Source of the DNA: Clavulina sp. PMI_390
Lineage: Eukaryota > Basidiomycota > Agaricomycetes > Cantharellales > Hydnaceae
Reading direction: 5' to 3'
Length of the DNA: 64,000 nt
Assembly (NCBI GenBank): GCA_015039315.1
Contig: WIDE01000054.1
Coordinates: 154,505 to 218,504, forward strand
Below are positions 1-10,829 of the stretch, piece after piece (position 1 is the stretch's first letter; the number at the start of each line of letters is the position of its first letter). The position numbers were made by a program, and so were the translations under genes. The notes below the pieces were generated by a model. It was not told the DNA's origin. It saw only the letters and a list, made by a program, of their open reading frames with translations, and ran no database searches.

Positions 1-3000
1 GTAGTATAGTTGTGGAAAAGCTAGGGAGGCCCGTGCATTCAGATCTTGGTCAAACGCTGATAGGATGGGGTGAGTGCATGTTCGATTCATGGTGATGACC
101 TTGCTTACCTCCTAGAGCGATGACAGGTAATGACGTGAACACGACATTATAGAGGAGGACAAATGTGACTTGATACAGATACGTTGCATCGAAACTACGC
201 GGAAATTAGCTTTACTAGTTGATGATGGTCATGACGAACGGGACACACTTGCTATAGATGCCAAACCAGAACATGGCGAGGGTCCAGATAACATTCTGAG
301 AGGTGGATGAGTACTAAGATCTAGACCAAGAGAACAAAGTGAATCACAAACTTTGTAGAAAAAGTTGGCATGCATATCGCTGACACGTTGGTAGCTCCAG
401 CGGCCATGCACGATAAGGAGTTTCGCCAGGAAGCGGAATTGTCCAAAAGCATAATCGGCCGACATTGCAGCTTGGGAACCTTCCAGACCCAGCAGACCAC
501 AGCCTACATTGGCTTCTTGAATCATAGCCACATCATTTGCACCTGTGACGAGCATGAGTATTGGTGCAGCAGGAAAAATGCCGAAAAACGAACCATCGCC
601 TATTGACAAGGTCATCGCATTCCTCCCTTCCTTGACCAACTTGACAGTGAGAGCCTTCTGAGCTGGCGAAACACGACAGCAGACGACGGTGTCACATTGG
701 GTCCCTAAGTTCAGGAACATCGCTTTCAACGCTGGGTCAAGCGCATAACGCAGTGTCTCGCCGTCAATAACGACAGCGAAACCACCGAGATGGCGTTTAC
801 GCGTAGGATCAGCGCTAGAGGGCCCAGCAGTCATGGAAGCGATCTTGTTTAGGCCAGCTTCGATTTGCATTCTAGCGCTCTCGGGTGAATTGGCGGATAG
901 AATCATCATTTCCATCTCTGGTTTTAGAAGATTGCAACTGAAACCTGAAGAAAGGGGTTCTGTCAGCTGAGTGGCAAATTATTGCAGCAATGAACGCCCG
1001 TCTTACCAATCTCGATTGCTGTCTGCAGTTTGTCGCCTGTGTAAAGAGTGGGTGAGTACGAGTAAGACTCGTCAGGGTACTAACTAACCAGTCAAGATCC
1101 AAAGTTTTATGCCTGCGCGATGTAAGATCTCGATTGTCTCAGGGACGCCGACTTGCAGCTTGTCCTCCAAAGCCGTAGCACCAAGGAGAGTAAAGTTGTT
1201 CTCTATGAGGTCACAAGCTTTCTCAATCTCCTCCTCGCGATCTTGCATTGATGCAGCGGCAGCATCGTAAGCTCGTGACCATTCCAGGTATTCGTGTTCG
1301 TCAAGCATCCTGTATGCAACGCATAATGTGCGCAATCCACCATTGGCAAATGTCTCCAAATGTGCTGAGGTTGAAGCCTTGAGATCTGCATCATGGTTCG
1401 GAGCAAGACGGGCGTAGATGACACTGTCCGCGCCTTTAGTGTAGAGGATGATCCTTCCCTCTGGGCTGCGAACGATGATGCTCATCCGCTTCCTTGTGCT
1501 GTTGAACTCGAGAACCTTGAGCGGCGCGTAACGTTCCACTTGACCCATCACCTCGATCTCCAGCGCGCTATTAGAGCGAGCGAGAAAAGGGAACCCAACG
1601 TCACGAGCAACCGCCGCAAGCGCAGCCTCATCCGGAGATTCAGCTTTGTACTCGAGCTCGAAGGGGCGCTCGACCGGATCATTCTTCTCCGCGATGACAG
1701 TATGGCATAAACTGATCGCTCGGAAGAAGGAAATGATGTGGGCTCTTTGTGAGGAGTCTCGAGATGTCAGGTCGGATGCAAATCTAGGAGATATCAGTGT
1801 CAGGGCGTCGGGTTGCTCGTAGCGGTTCTTGAAGGCCCGATGCATTGTCTGCAGCATCTCGTCCTTGAAGCGTCGTAGTTGCTCGTCCTGTTCCTCAGGC
1901 GAAAGCATATCTGATCTCCCTTGTCGGAGTGCTGCTCCCCTCATTGCTTCGGTCACGCCTTCACCGTAAGAGACTCCATTGATGCTGCACCGCTGGAACT
2001 CCATGATGTTTTGCGTAAGGGTACCTGCCAACGATATGAGATTGGTTCTTGTGCCTTTTGGAGTAAGTCAAATCATACCAGTCTTGTCCGAAAAGATATA
2101 CTCTATTTGTCCTAAATCATCAGAGATATTCCAAGTCTTAGGAACGCATGCAGCATCAAGTGGCTCATAATACATGTCCACATCTTGCGAGATGAAATAC
2201 GCCTGGATGGTCTTGACAATCTCGATAGAGATGTACAAAGAAATTGGGACAATATTTTGGAAAGCGATTAGACACGATCTGCCAGGAAGGTATGAGCATT
2301 TTAGGCACGAAGACTGAGAGCAAGTAAGAGCATACGCTAGTGTAACAATGCCATTGATGGCTGAGATGGTGGAAGGCGCAGCCGCATCCTCGTAGAAAAA
2401 GTCACCACTGGTGTTATTTTGAGCATAGTAGAATGCGTTCGCGATACCGGCGATGAGACATAATGCTGCAAGCGCAAAGAAGTTCATCATGACATTGAAG
2501 TTGGTTTCTTTTTCGATCTTGCTACGCTTCGACGGGGTATCACCACCGTTGAGCATGATCTTCGTGTCAGCGCCGGTGAACACAACAAGACCGATAATCC
2601 ATTTTGTGTTGCGGACTGCACAACCACGGAGGAGAAGCTCGTTGATTGTGACAGGCTCCAATTTTTCGGCGGCAGACTGAGATGACGGGTCAACCCCTGA
2701 TGGGGCAGATCTGAACTTGAGTGCGCCGTTAAAGGAATACAGATTGGGGTGTGGAGGCTCGGCGTCCAGAATGAATGAAGAGTGTTCCAAATCTTCTTCT
2801 GAGAGAATGGACGACGTGGCTCTGAGGGCCCGTCGAGGCTTTAGGTTTGTTTCGCCATCAAGATTCTTGGTCTCGACGTAACACAGGCCGTTAGCGTCCG
2901 ACGTCGATAACACCACAATATCCGCCGGGACCTGGTCGTTCTCGGTTAAAAGAACACAATCTCCAACCTCAAGCTTTTTCCAAAGTGTCCGTTCCCAGTG

Positions 3001-4204
3001 AGCGGTACCAGATGTTTGCCGGTCATAGTTAACCACACCATTGGACCGTGCTGAACGGGTTGACATGGCGTACTGGGACGTGTTAGGGAGGAATGATGAG
3101 ACCGATTGGTTCCCAACCTCCTGCATAGGGGGGTAGGAGTAATCCCCGCCTGAAGACGGATCACCTGGTGTGTTCGTCGCAGTGGTGACACTAGCTTCGG
3201 ACTGATTGCGTTGATGGCTGGAATTCTCTTCGCGAGTCAATTGGTAGTTATTCATGCTCGACGCCTCTCGTTCACGGAGCTTGCGAACGCCTCGCGTGAC
3301 CTTCCCTGGCGTGGCGCCAAGCCCAAAAAGCCGTTGGAATGTCGTTCTGGGATCGGTCGGTTGGTTAACGTTTCTCCAATCGCCGAGTTTTGTAGCAGCG
3401 GAAGTGTTGACTTCATCATCCAAGGATGCTCGGCGATAGTCTTCGATGCCGTCCTTGAGTGCCGTGACACTGATGATGAATACGAGAGGCACCATCGATA
3501 GTTGGGGAGTGGTGGCACCAAACATGGGGAAAATGGACACTAGAACGACGAGAATCAGAGGAAATAGGAGTGAGAAGTAGGAATATCTTACGAATCACGG
3601 TAGCGAGGAAGAATATGTTCGCCACCCTAAGACATCATAAATTGGGTCAACCTTGACACGCTCTTGTGTGAAAAGTAGTGACAGACCTTCGAAACTGCTC
3701 GTAGAGGTTTTTGGGTAGGAAGGTGATTGGGGTGTATTCTGCAGCAAAAAAAGAAGACGTTAATGCTCGACTTGTGTCTTGAATGCGGCGGTGTGGCATA
3801 CTGCTCGTCCGAACTTTGTTCCGTGCATATCTGGCGGCAACATTGAGAAGCTAATGCGAGGCTTGGACACCGAGCCGAATGACATACCTGACGATAGGCT
3901 CGCCTCTAGAGTCCAACTGAGATTGGGGAAGGGGAATGTTGAAATGAATATCACGACGTTTCCCCACGGGTATGGGTGTTCCGTTCGCGGTACTTGTAGG
4001 TTTGTCGCGGGGATCCGCCTCGGTAGTGCCAGAGGTCTCTTTATTCCGACGAAAAAAGCTGCTTTTGCCAGAGGTGTTTTTACGTGAGACGGTCGTTTGC
4101 CTTCGTCTCCGCCACAGCTGACGTCTGGTTTCCGCTCTGTCTGCCTCAGCAATCGTAGATGCGGCAGTCCGGACAGTCCGCAGGCGGAGTTCAGGATCAA
4201 TCAT
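1..4204 (-). CDS. DNF1: Dnf-type phospholipid flippase (P4-ATPase), 3' end beyond the window
   Basis: The gene encodes a P4-type ATPase that moves phospholipids from the outer to the cytosolic leaflet of plasma, Golgi or endosomal membranes. It starts at the ATG at 4202-4204, with an in-frame stop just upstream. In order I see an N-terminal basic tail, the family segment TFLPKNLYEQFRR, the actuator motif DGETNLKPR (near 2850), the phosphorylation site IFSDKTG joined over a short intron (2032-2070) to TLTQN, nucleotide-binding domain residues, DKLQTAIEIG, and the hinge motif GDG/ANDV. The serine-rich insert between the first membrane segments and the actuator domain (3000-3300) and the N-terminal IPLP motif point to fungal Dnf1/2 rather than Drs2 or Neo1. 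At least eight introns are needed. The reading continues to base 1 (ARASLAFPQLYY), so the last membrane helices lie outside. Family assignment is sure; Dnf1 versus Dnf2 is not resolvable. Confidence 0.93.
543..593 (-). other. In-frame 51-nt intron inside the P4-ATPase hinge motif
   Basis: The conserved hinge motif GDGANDV is interrupted by 51 bases that begin GTTCG and end CACAG on the minus strand. They are a multiple of three and contain no stop, so an unspliced message would still be read through and would gain 17 residues between GDG and ANDV. Conservation of the motif across P-type ATPases makes an intron the right reading. Confidence 0.85.
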
Positions 4205-6077
4205 CGTCGGGTCCTCCGAAAAGTCCTCTCCATCGTCCTTAAACGGTCATGATACCCAGTCAGTCTACGCACAATTTAGGGAGCTTAAATTGTGACATAC
4301 ATTGTTCAGATGCGGTGGTGTTGCCACGGACATGGCACTTGAGACGCGGGGGGATCCGTCAAGGGTTCAAGAGTGAAACAGGTGGTGCAGAAAGTGCAAG
4401 ACACCAAGGTCGGTGGGGCGCCCGGGCTCGGTCAAGGCGCAGTCCTTGGGACAAAGGTTGGTACGTGGATGCGAGTGCTGATCCTATCGGCACTGGCGAG
4501 TGACAGTGAGAAGCGGGAGTCGTTCGAGAGCTAGCACTAGCGCAAAATGAGAGAACCAGAGGAGGAGGAGGAATGCGACCCAGCGAGAGAGGAGAGGAAG
4601 GATGGGAGTGACTGTGTAACAGTGGCCGTGGCCGTGGCTGTGCGGGACCGGGCGCCGTTCAAGTGTCCCATCTCCATCAAGATGAATCATTGGCCATGTG
4701 TTTGCGCCTGATGGACGAGCCAGGACAAGACTTGTCCCCTTTATCATTATCATCCCAGAACTGGCTTCAAATCATTTCTTAGATCATGATCTACAGATTA
4801 CAAAACTACACAAACGCGCATACTTTTCCTAGCTGCGATCCGCCATAGCTAGCGATGGTTCACCATATGAGTCTCATATACTTGTTAATACCCTCTCATT
4901 CATTCTGCCACGCATGATGGACATCTATCCGGGTGCATGGATGATCCCGAAATTGGAGACGGCATAGATTCGGGCTCACCCTACCAACGACTTCCACGTA
5001 GTGCGGTGGTAGACGACCAACCACAAACTCTTTCAGGCGCTCAAACCGTGTCAGCGCTAATGCGATGAGTACAACATGGAGCTCCAGCTCCTATACATTC
5101 AGGCTGGTATCCATGCCGCTGTTGGTGCCGGCAAGCCGCCGAACTGCGCAAGGATAGAAGAGACTTGGCGACCAGGGTAATCAGCTCGGCGTCAGCCCGC
5201 TGCACATGCAACGTCAGCCTATCCGTCCCGGCGCCCGATGCGGAGCAGATGACGATAGGTAGATTTACGGCAGGTTTGTGACGTGGTACATCTGCGTCTG
5301 AATTTAGGAAGCAATTTATGACTCATTGTGCCAGCTGTTCATTGAGGAACCAGACTAACACAGCGAGTGCTACCCTCGATGGCCTTGAGGGCAGGGAGTA
5401 ATCCTACTTGGGGGGATGCAGGCATTGCAAATGATAGGCAGTATGACCTTCGCAGTATGACCTTCGGGAACTCCAGATAAAGGATATCATGACAGGAATA
5501 ACCAAGTGAACAGCTTGTCTAGGTTATGGTGAAGATCAAGCAACCAGGTATTCTCGGACAAGCCTAGAAGATGAGGCCCAATAGGCATCGCCAGGACGCT
5601 AAAAGCCAAGGTCCACATGACACCTCTTGGGGTCGATCTGGCTAGCTGAAAGTATAAACTGCGTCTGATGTGGGTTATGTTCAATCCTGTCGATTTTTAC
5701 AATTAGCCCTTCTTTCCGCGCCTCTGAGAAGCGGACTTCGTGAGGTAGATAACATAGAGAATGAGTTTGAGAGGGAGCCTGGCCTATAGCCCCCTGTGTG
5801 AATGTACGATCCAGCTGTAGGCATACACATGCCACTTCTGTTGCGTTGTGAGTAGTCCTTGTGAAAGAGAGGCTGAGCACAGCTTCGCACAGCGTCAACA
5901 AAAAAGAGAAAGTTGAGCAGTACTCAAGTGCCTTGAAGTATCGACCCAAATCCTGGGTCCGCATGCACATTAGTGATTGGATAAGAAAACAACGATAAGG
6001 ATAGCTTGTTCATCGAGTAGCATGCATAGAAGAATACTGGAAGGACAGAAGGGAGCATATTCATACGTCGAAGTAGT
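4205..6077. other. Gene-poor 1.9 kb between flippase and eL8
   Basis: The left part (4205-4800) is the presumed promoter and 5' leader region of the flippase. The right part (about 5700-6077) should be the 3' region of eL8. Open frames here, for example 5599-5970 on the minus strand, have no recognisable domain. A direct repeat GCAGTATGACCTTCG occurs twice in a row near 5440-5465. Only 4920-5300 looks remotely coding (see separate entry). Confidence 0.5.
4920..5300 (-). pseudogene. Possible relic of an F-box/LRR-like gene
   Basis: On the minus strand two neighbouring stretches read like protein but in different frames: one containing DRLTLHVQRADAELITLVAK (around 5200) and one containing LTRFERLKEFVVGRLPPH followed by VSPNLCRLQF (around 5000). 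The spacing of leucines and the phrase SPNLCRL resemble the loose leucine-rich part of Agaricomycete F-box proteins. No start, no complete frame and no F-box are visible. This could equally be chance, so it is offered only as a weak call. Confidence 0.2.
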
Positions 6078-7481
6078 CTACAGAGCTTTGGCAGCATCAG
6101 CAGAGATCGCCTTGCCAGCGGCCTTTGCACGAGCACGCAGTTTCGCCGCAGACTTATTACCACGAAGACCACCACCCCAGTGCTTACGAGCGTCTTCGTA
6201 TTTATCAGTACTAGGGAAGGATATTTACCGTTAGTGAGTGAGTATTGTGCGAAGAGGTCTCGATCACTCACAAATTAGCCTTGGCAGCTGAGACGAGGGT
6301 GGCAAGCTCTTTTTGATCCTCGCTCTTAACATCTTGCACAGCCAGAACAGCAGCCGTCTTCTTGTGCACCACGGTCCCCAAGCGCGCCTTGGACTTGACA
6401 ATCACATAGGGAACTCCCATCTTACGGCAGAGAGCAGGAAGGAAGATGACCAACTCGATAGGGTCAACATCGTCAGCAATGACAACAAGGTTGGCCTTCT
6501 TTGCTTCAACAAGAGCAACGATGTGGTTCAGGCCATACTTCACGAACAGAGGCTTTTTGGTCTCCTACCAAAACATGGTTGAGCGGATAGAAGATAATTG
6601 AGAGCATTTCGTCACATACCTTGTCCTTGGCCGCCTTGTCGGCAGCGGTAGCAGCAGCAACAGCATCAAGACGGGCCTTCTTCTCTTGTTTGGTTTCGGG
6701 GCGGTACCTGAAGGAGAGGTGTTATCAAAAGCTGGATTAGAAATCACAACTGAGAAGACGCACTTGTTAAGGAGCTTGAAGAGTTGAGTAGCGGTGTTCT
6801 TGTCAAGAGTGTGGCTGAACTGAGCGATGGCAGGAGGGACCTTCAGGCGCTGGTTGAGAATAACCTTCTGGCGCTGGAGGCGAACATATTCAGGCCACTT
6901 GACGAAACGGGTGAGGTCGGTGGTGGGTTGAATATCTTGGCCTGGAGGAGCCCAGCAGAGGATGAGTAATCCATAAAGGGGTGAGTGGAACGAGGTGACT
7001 TGCCAATGCCAAAGTTGCGGGGCCGGGCCTCGAAGAGAGGGTTTTTGACGACCTTGCCAGACTTGACACCAGCCGCAGCTGGGGCGCGAGCAGGGGTTTT
7101 GGCGGTCTTTTTGGCCTATTGAGGAGAGTGAATGGGATCATTGAGTCGAGGCGTTTAAGGTCGCATGTTTTGAGAGGAAGTGAAGCGTGAGCACGGATGC
7201 TCACGCCCACTCCCGCACGACCCAAACGGTGGCTCGGAGCTCTATTCGCCCGCTGCCTCTGGCGGAAACAGCGGGCGCCCAGTATTCCCGGCTTCATCAT
7301 CACACCACGCAGGGCAGCGCAACTCAGCCATCAGCAGCGATCTGACAAGAGGATGATGATTTCGATCATCCAGCCAGTAAACCAGCACTCTTCACACTGC
7401 ACGTATAACTGTATTATGAGCAGCGAGGGACCGCTGGGTCGCCGTCGTGGTAGTCGTAGACACTCTTCTCTCACTTACCAT
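6078..7481 (-). CDS. RPL8: 60S ribosomal protein eL8 (yeast Rpl8, human L7a)
   Basis: This is a large-subunit ribosomal protein of the L7Ae/L30e RNA-binding fold, acting in the nucleolus during 60S assembly and then in cytosolic ribosomes. The spliced product contains the family landmarks [95 protein letters not shown] and the tail [14 protein letters not shown]. It has roughly the usual length of about 260 residues. Six exons are needed. The first exon holds only the ATG (7479-7481), because GTAAGT follows it directly. The intron after GIG (near 7003) uses a GC donor, GCAAGT. The start is set by this first exon and by the protein's short basic N-terminus. Stop TAG at 6078-6080. Confidence 0.95.
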
Positions 7482-7678
7482 TGGGGCTGAGGATGCTGAA
7501 GCAGGGGCGAAGAAAGAAGACGATCAGTCAGGAGGAACCAGGATTGCAGTTTTACTTAGCGCGCTCGGAGCCGATGACTAGGCGCCGAGCACATGAGCCA
7601 AACATTTGATCCGCCAAAAATGGCAATCGCAAAACGAACAATAAATGCTATATAACTATACTGCTAATATGCGCAAGA

Positions 7679-9899
7679 CTAAGAGTTGGGGGTTATTCTC
7701 TCGAGCTGTGATTTCCAGCCCACCAAACGAGCAAACAAATCATCTCGCCGAGCTACCCAAGTGAACGTAACCTCATCCTCCTCCTCCCCACATCGGATGC
7801 TCAAACCACGCAAGAGTCCAGTTTTACGAACGGAGGTGATATTGGATAACGGGAAAGTTTGAATCCCTCCGGAACGCCCGGCGGGAATAAACTTCAGCTC
7901 CAACGGCGTCAAGGACAGCGAACCAGGCGCGGTTCCTTGTTGGCACAAATAGCTGGTATACTGGGTGGCTACGCTTATCGATGGCTGGAAATTTGTCTAT
8001 ATTTAATGCCACTCTGTCTCAGAATAGTTTGGCTCGCGATGAATGTTTTGAAGAGCGTACCTGACTTCGGGATGAAGCGTTTGATAACCGTACCCCATGA
8101 ACCAGTAGCTGCTCCACTCTCTCTATTTTTGAGAGCGGCCGCGAGGGAGTCCCGGTCTCAAGGGGTGAAGTTCCTGCAGCGCTATAGGTTGTGCTAATGC
8201 GATTGCTATGAGCACCTTCGGACGCCAGAGGTGAGCGTGAACGTTGGCCGCCTTTCCTCCGCTGAGGAACGACAGGGAGCCCTTTCGCGGTTCGGTCGAC
8301 AATCATCGCGATAGCGTGATCAGTATCAGTTGCGACATCTCCAAATGGCGCGGGGATTCTAGATGACGATACTCTAAGGCAAGGGGTCTGTCTTGAATCG
8401 AAATCAAATACTCACTTGCGTCGTTCTTCCGCGGTCATCGCAGCGATAACAGGGAGAACGAACCAAAATAAAACTCCAAAATTAAACAGTATGAGTTTGA
8501 ATATGATATATTGTGGGATGATAGCCACAATAAACAAGACAAGTATACTGATCTTCGGAAGTGGTTAGTATCAAGATGAACCTGCACAAGATTCTCTGCC
8601 TCACCACGAGATACCGGTGTGAAGCTGAAGGATTTCGCCACAAAAATATGTTACGCAGCCTCTCGTGAAGGTCTGCTAGATATTCCAAGATGACCACGGC
8701 CAGCCTTTTCCAATCATCGTCAAGTGCCTGCTTTTCGCGATCTTGCCGAGCCTTTTTGACGGCATCCTCAAATGTGGCAGGGGTGGAGGGACTAATGGGT
8801 CCATCAGAGGACGAAACAGCTTGAGCGACGGCTGCAAGATCCTTTGCCTTTCTGGCCATGGATATTTGTCGGAAGGATTGCCATGCGTCCCATATAGAAA
8901 AGTCCCCTTGTATAATATCGTAAACCGTGTTTGAGGTCCATGTTAGCGGTAAAATGCTCATGGTGTCCCCCAAAGCCTCGACTTCTAAGGCACGCTGTCT
9001 ACGTTGGCGTAGGTCTTCGCGGGTAGGGTAAGGGTCGAAGTATCGCTGGAGAAGGCCATAGGCAATTCGTGCAACGAATGCTAGGACAAGCCCGTCATAG
9101 AACAATAGCGTGAAGTACATGGAGCACATGATTGCGCTATTAACCGGATCCTGCCATGTGCTCCAGCTGTAGAGCTGCCTTATCCGCGGCACATATATGG
9201 GATAGCCCGCTAGGTAAAGTCGTTGAGAGGCAACAGTTACCTGACTGAGGGAAAAAGGTTTAATTGGCGTTGAACCTTCCTGGGGTAAATATGATAGAAG
9301 AGCCTACAAGGTGCTCCGATGTTATCAGGTTCTGGGTAAGGAAGCATACAAATACTTACTATTGCCGCCAGTCGAAACACTGAAGGCTCTAGCTCCTGAG
9401 AAGGAGGGTCACCCAAGCCTTCGATGGGACCGCTTTGCGCCGCTTCATGTGGCGATGGGCTCGCGGGTGAAGATGAAGCTTGTTCACCTTGGCTGGGGGG
9501 TTCCCCAGCTTTCCTCACAACGCCAGGTAGCTCGCTGCCATCGGGCGCCAACGGATCTGGGGGCAGGGCGGGTGGTAGCTCCTTTGATGGCAACTGAAAC
9601 TCTGTAACATGCTGTGCGGATGAGATTGTATGTTATGGTCACTGTCAAGGAGGGCTCGATGACGTGTTACTTACCGATGAGAATAGCTTCAGAAAGCGTT
9701 CTAATTCATCTTCTTCGAATATTCGTCTTATTTCTTCATCTGACGCATCCTCGTTGATATCGTCAGGATCCGCTAGGAGCGAATCCGGTGCAGAGTCCGC
9801 ATGAAGGGCATTGGACCTGGAGTCGCCAATCAGCCCCTCGAAGAACGCCCCAGGGAGATGTTGAGGACGTAAATGAGCACCTAAGTTTGAAGTTTCCAT
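7679..9899 (-). CDS. Membrane protein with C-terminal GRAM domain (GRAMD4-like fungal family)
   Basis: The spliced product begins METSNLGAHL, has an acidic and proline-rich N-terminal third, then a conserved block (RIRQLYSWSTWQDPVNS, a hydrophobic helix YFTLLFYDGLVLAFVARIAY, then YFDPYPTREDLRQRRQRA). A coiled or helical part and a strongly hydrophobic pair of segments around 8430-8540 follow. The protein ends with a GRAM domain (SYLCQQGTAPGSLSLTPL ... VAR-RDDLFARLVGW). GRAM domains bind phosphoinositides or other lipids, and this family is found in many fungi with membrane helices before the GRAM domain. About seven introns are required. The start is the first ATG of the conserved reading; an open frame upstream (to 10234) can be spliced on in frame but overlaps the promoter of the divergent Ies6 gene, so I left it out. 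The precise role is unknown. Confidence 0.7.
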
Positions 9900-10255
9900 G
9901 ATGAGCCCGAATACTATGTGAGCGTTTCCCCAGGCCTAAAGCTATAGGGGACGAAGTGCAGGTTACCTGCATGCAGATGTGACGAGCCGTGCGAATTGTA
10001 CGCGCCATATTGCACCGTGGTCACCAGTTTCTCTGCTTCCACAACCTTGAACAAGGTCGAGGTAGTTTCACGGAAATCATGTGAGACCCCCTTCCCGCAA
10101 AAAGGCTCAGATGCTAAACTTCCTCCGCTTAGGCCTCCGAAAGGGAGCCGGAAAGCTGCTACTGATGATTTGGAACCTGTGCGTAATACGTCGCTGAGAA
10201 GAGCGTGCAGTACAAGCCTAATAGTGCTGTTCATGGAGGCAGGGATTTATTGAAG

Positions 10256-10818
10256 CGGTTTCCTTCCTCAATCATCCAAAACCTTTCAAAAATCCAAACT
10301 ACACTCGATCTGGAACCAAGCGGAACCGTACTGTTAAGCAAATTCTTCAAGCTGATCGCGAACGCGAAAGGAATTACCGCGAACAGGTCCAGCGAGATAC
10401 GCGCGAAGCAAATCAATTACCCAATGAAGATACTCGGCCCGAAAATCTGAATATCTTTTGTGAGCTTTCCCGTTAGGTATAAGAGATTGATGCTAAAGCG
10501 GATGGTAGACTCAAATATTGAATCACCACCATCAGTCATGCCACCAACGAAATACTGCGATATCACTGGTCTAGCTGTGAGGACCGATCCGCCCAGGTCC
10601 TCTATCTCTCTGGAGCACTAACCTTCACCTCCCAGGGGCCCTACACTCACCCGATCAGCCAGTTGCGGTATCATGATCACACGATATACGAAGTAGTGAA
10701 ATCTTTGGTAAGGGTCAATAATCGAGTTCATAAAAACAACTTCTATTTATATCTGTCAAAGAATCCTTCCGCCCAACAGGCATACCTGTCCGCCCGTGGA
10801 CTGAATAGTGTTGTCTGA
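10256..10818 (+). CDS. IES6: INO80 chromatin-remodelling complex subunit Ies6 (YL1 C-terminal family)
   Basis: The gene is small and split, and can be recognised only after splicing. The product reads KPFKNPNYTRSGTKRN, then VKQILQADRERNYREQ, then IESPPSVMPPTKYCDITGLA, GPYTHPISQLRYHD, IYEVVKSL and AYLSARGLNSVV before the TGA at 10816-10818. These are the signatures of Ies6/INO80C: a PFKNPN motif, the KQIL helix and the YL1-C domain that begins KYCDITG. Ies6 works with Arp5 in the INO80 nucleosome remodeller in the nucleus. Introns lie at 10460-10508 (49 nt), after ITGLA, and after VVKSL. The first exon is uncertain. A frame-compatible candidate is 10111-10178 (MLNFLRL...), spliced to 10256. 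The stop is only 11 bases from the stop of the convergent CorA gene. Confidence 0.85.
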
Positions 10819-10829
10819 GAAAGTTGTGC

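Noticed and set aside
5599..5970. 124-residue minus-strand frame 3' of eL8
   Set aside because: No domain, and it lies in the expected 3' untranslated region of eL8.
9914..10234. Open minus-strand frame that can be spliced in frame to the GRAM gene start
   Set aside because: Its composition is not protein-like, and it overlaps the likely promoter or first exon of the divergent IES6 gene. METSNLGAHL at 9899 is a sufficient start.
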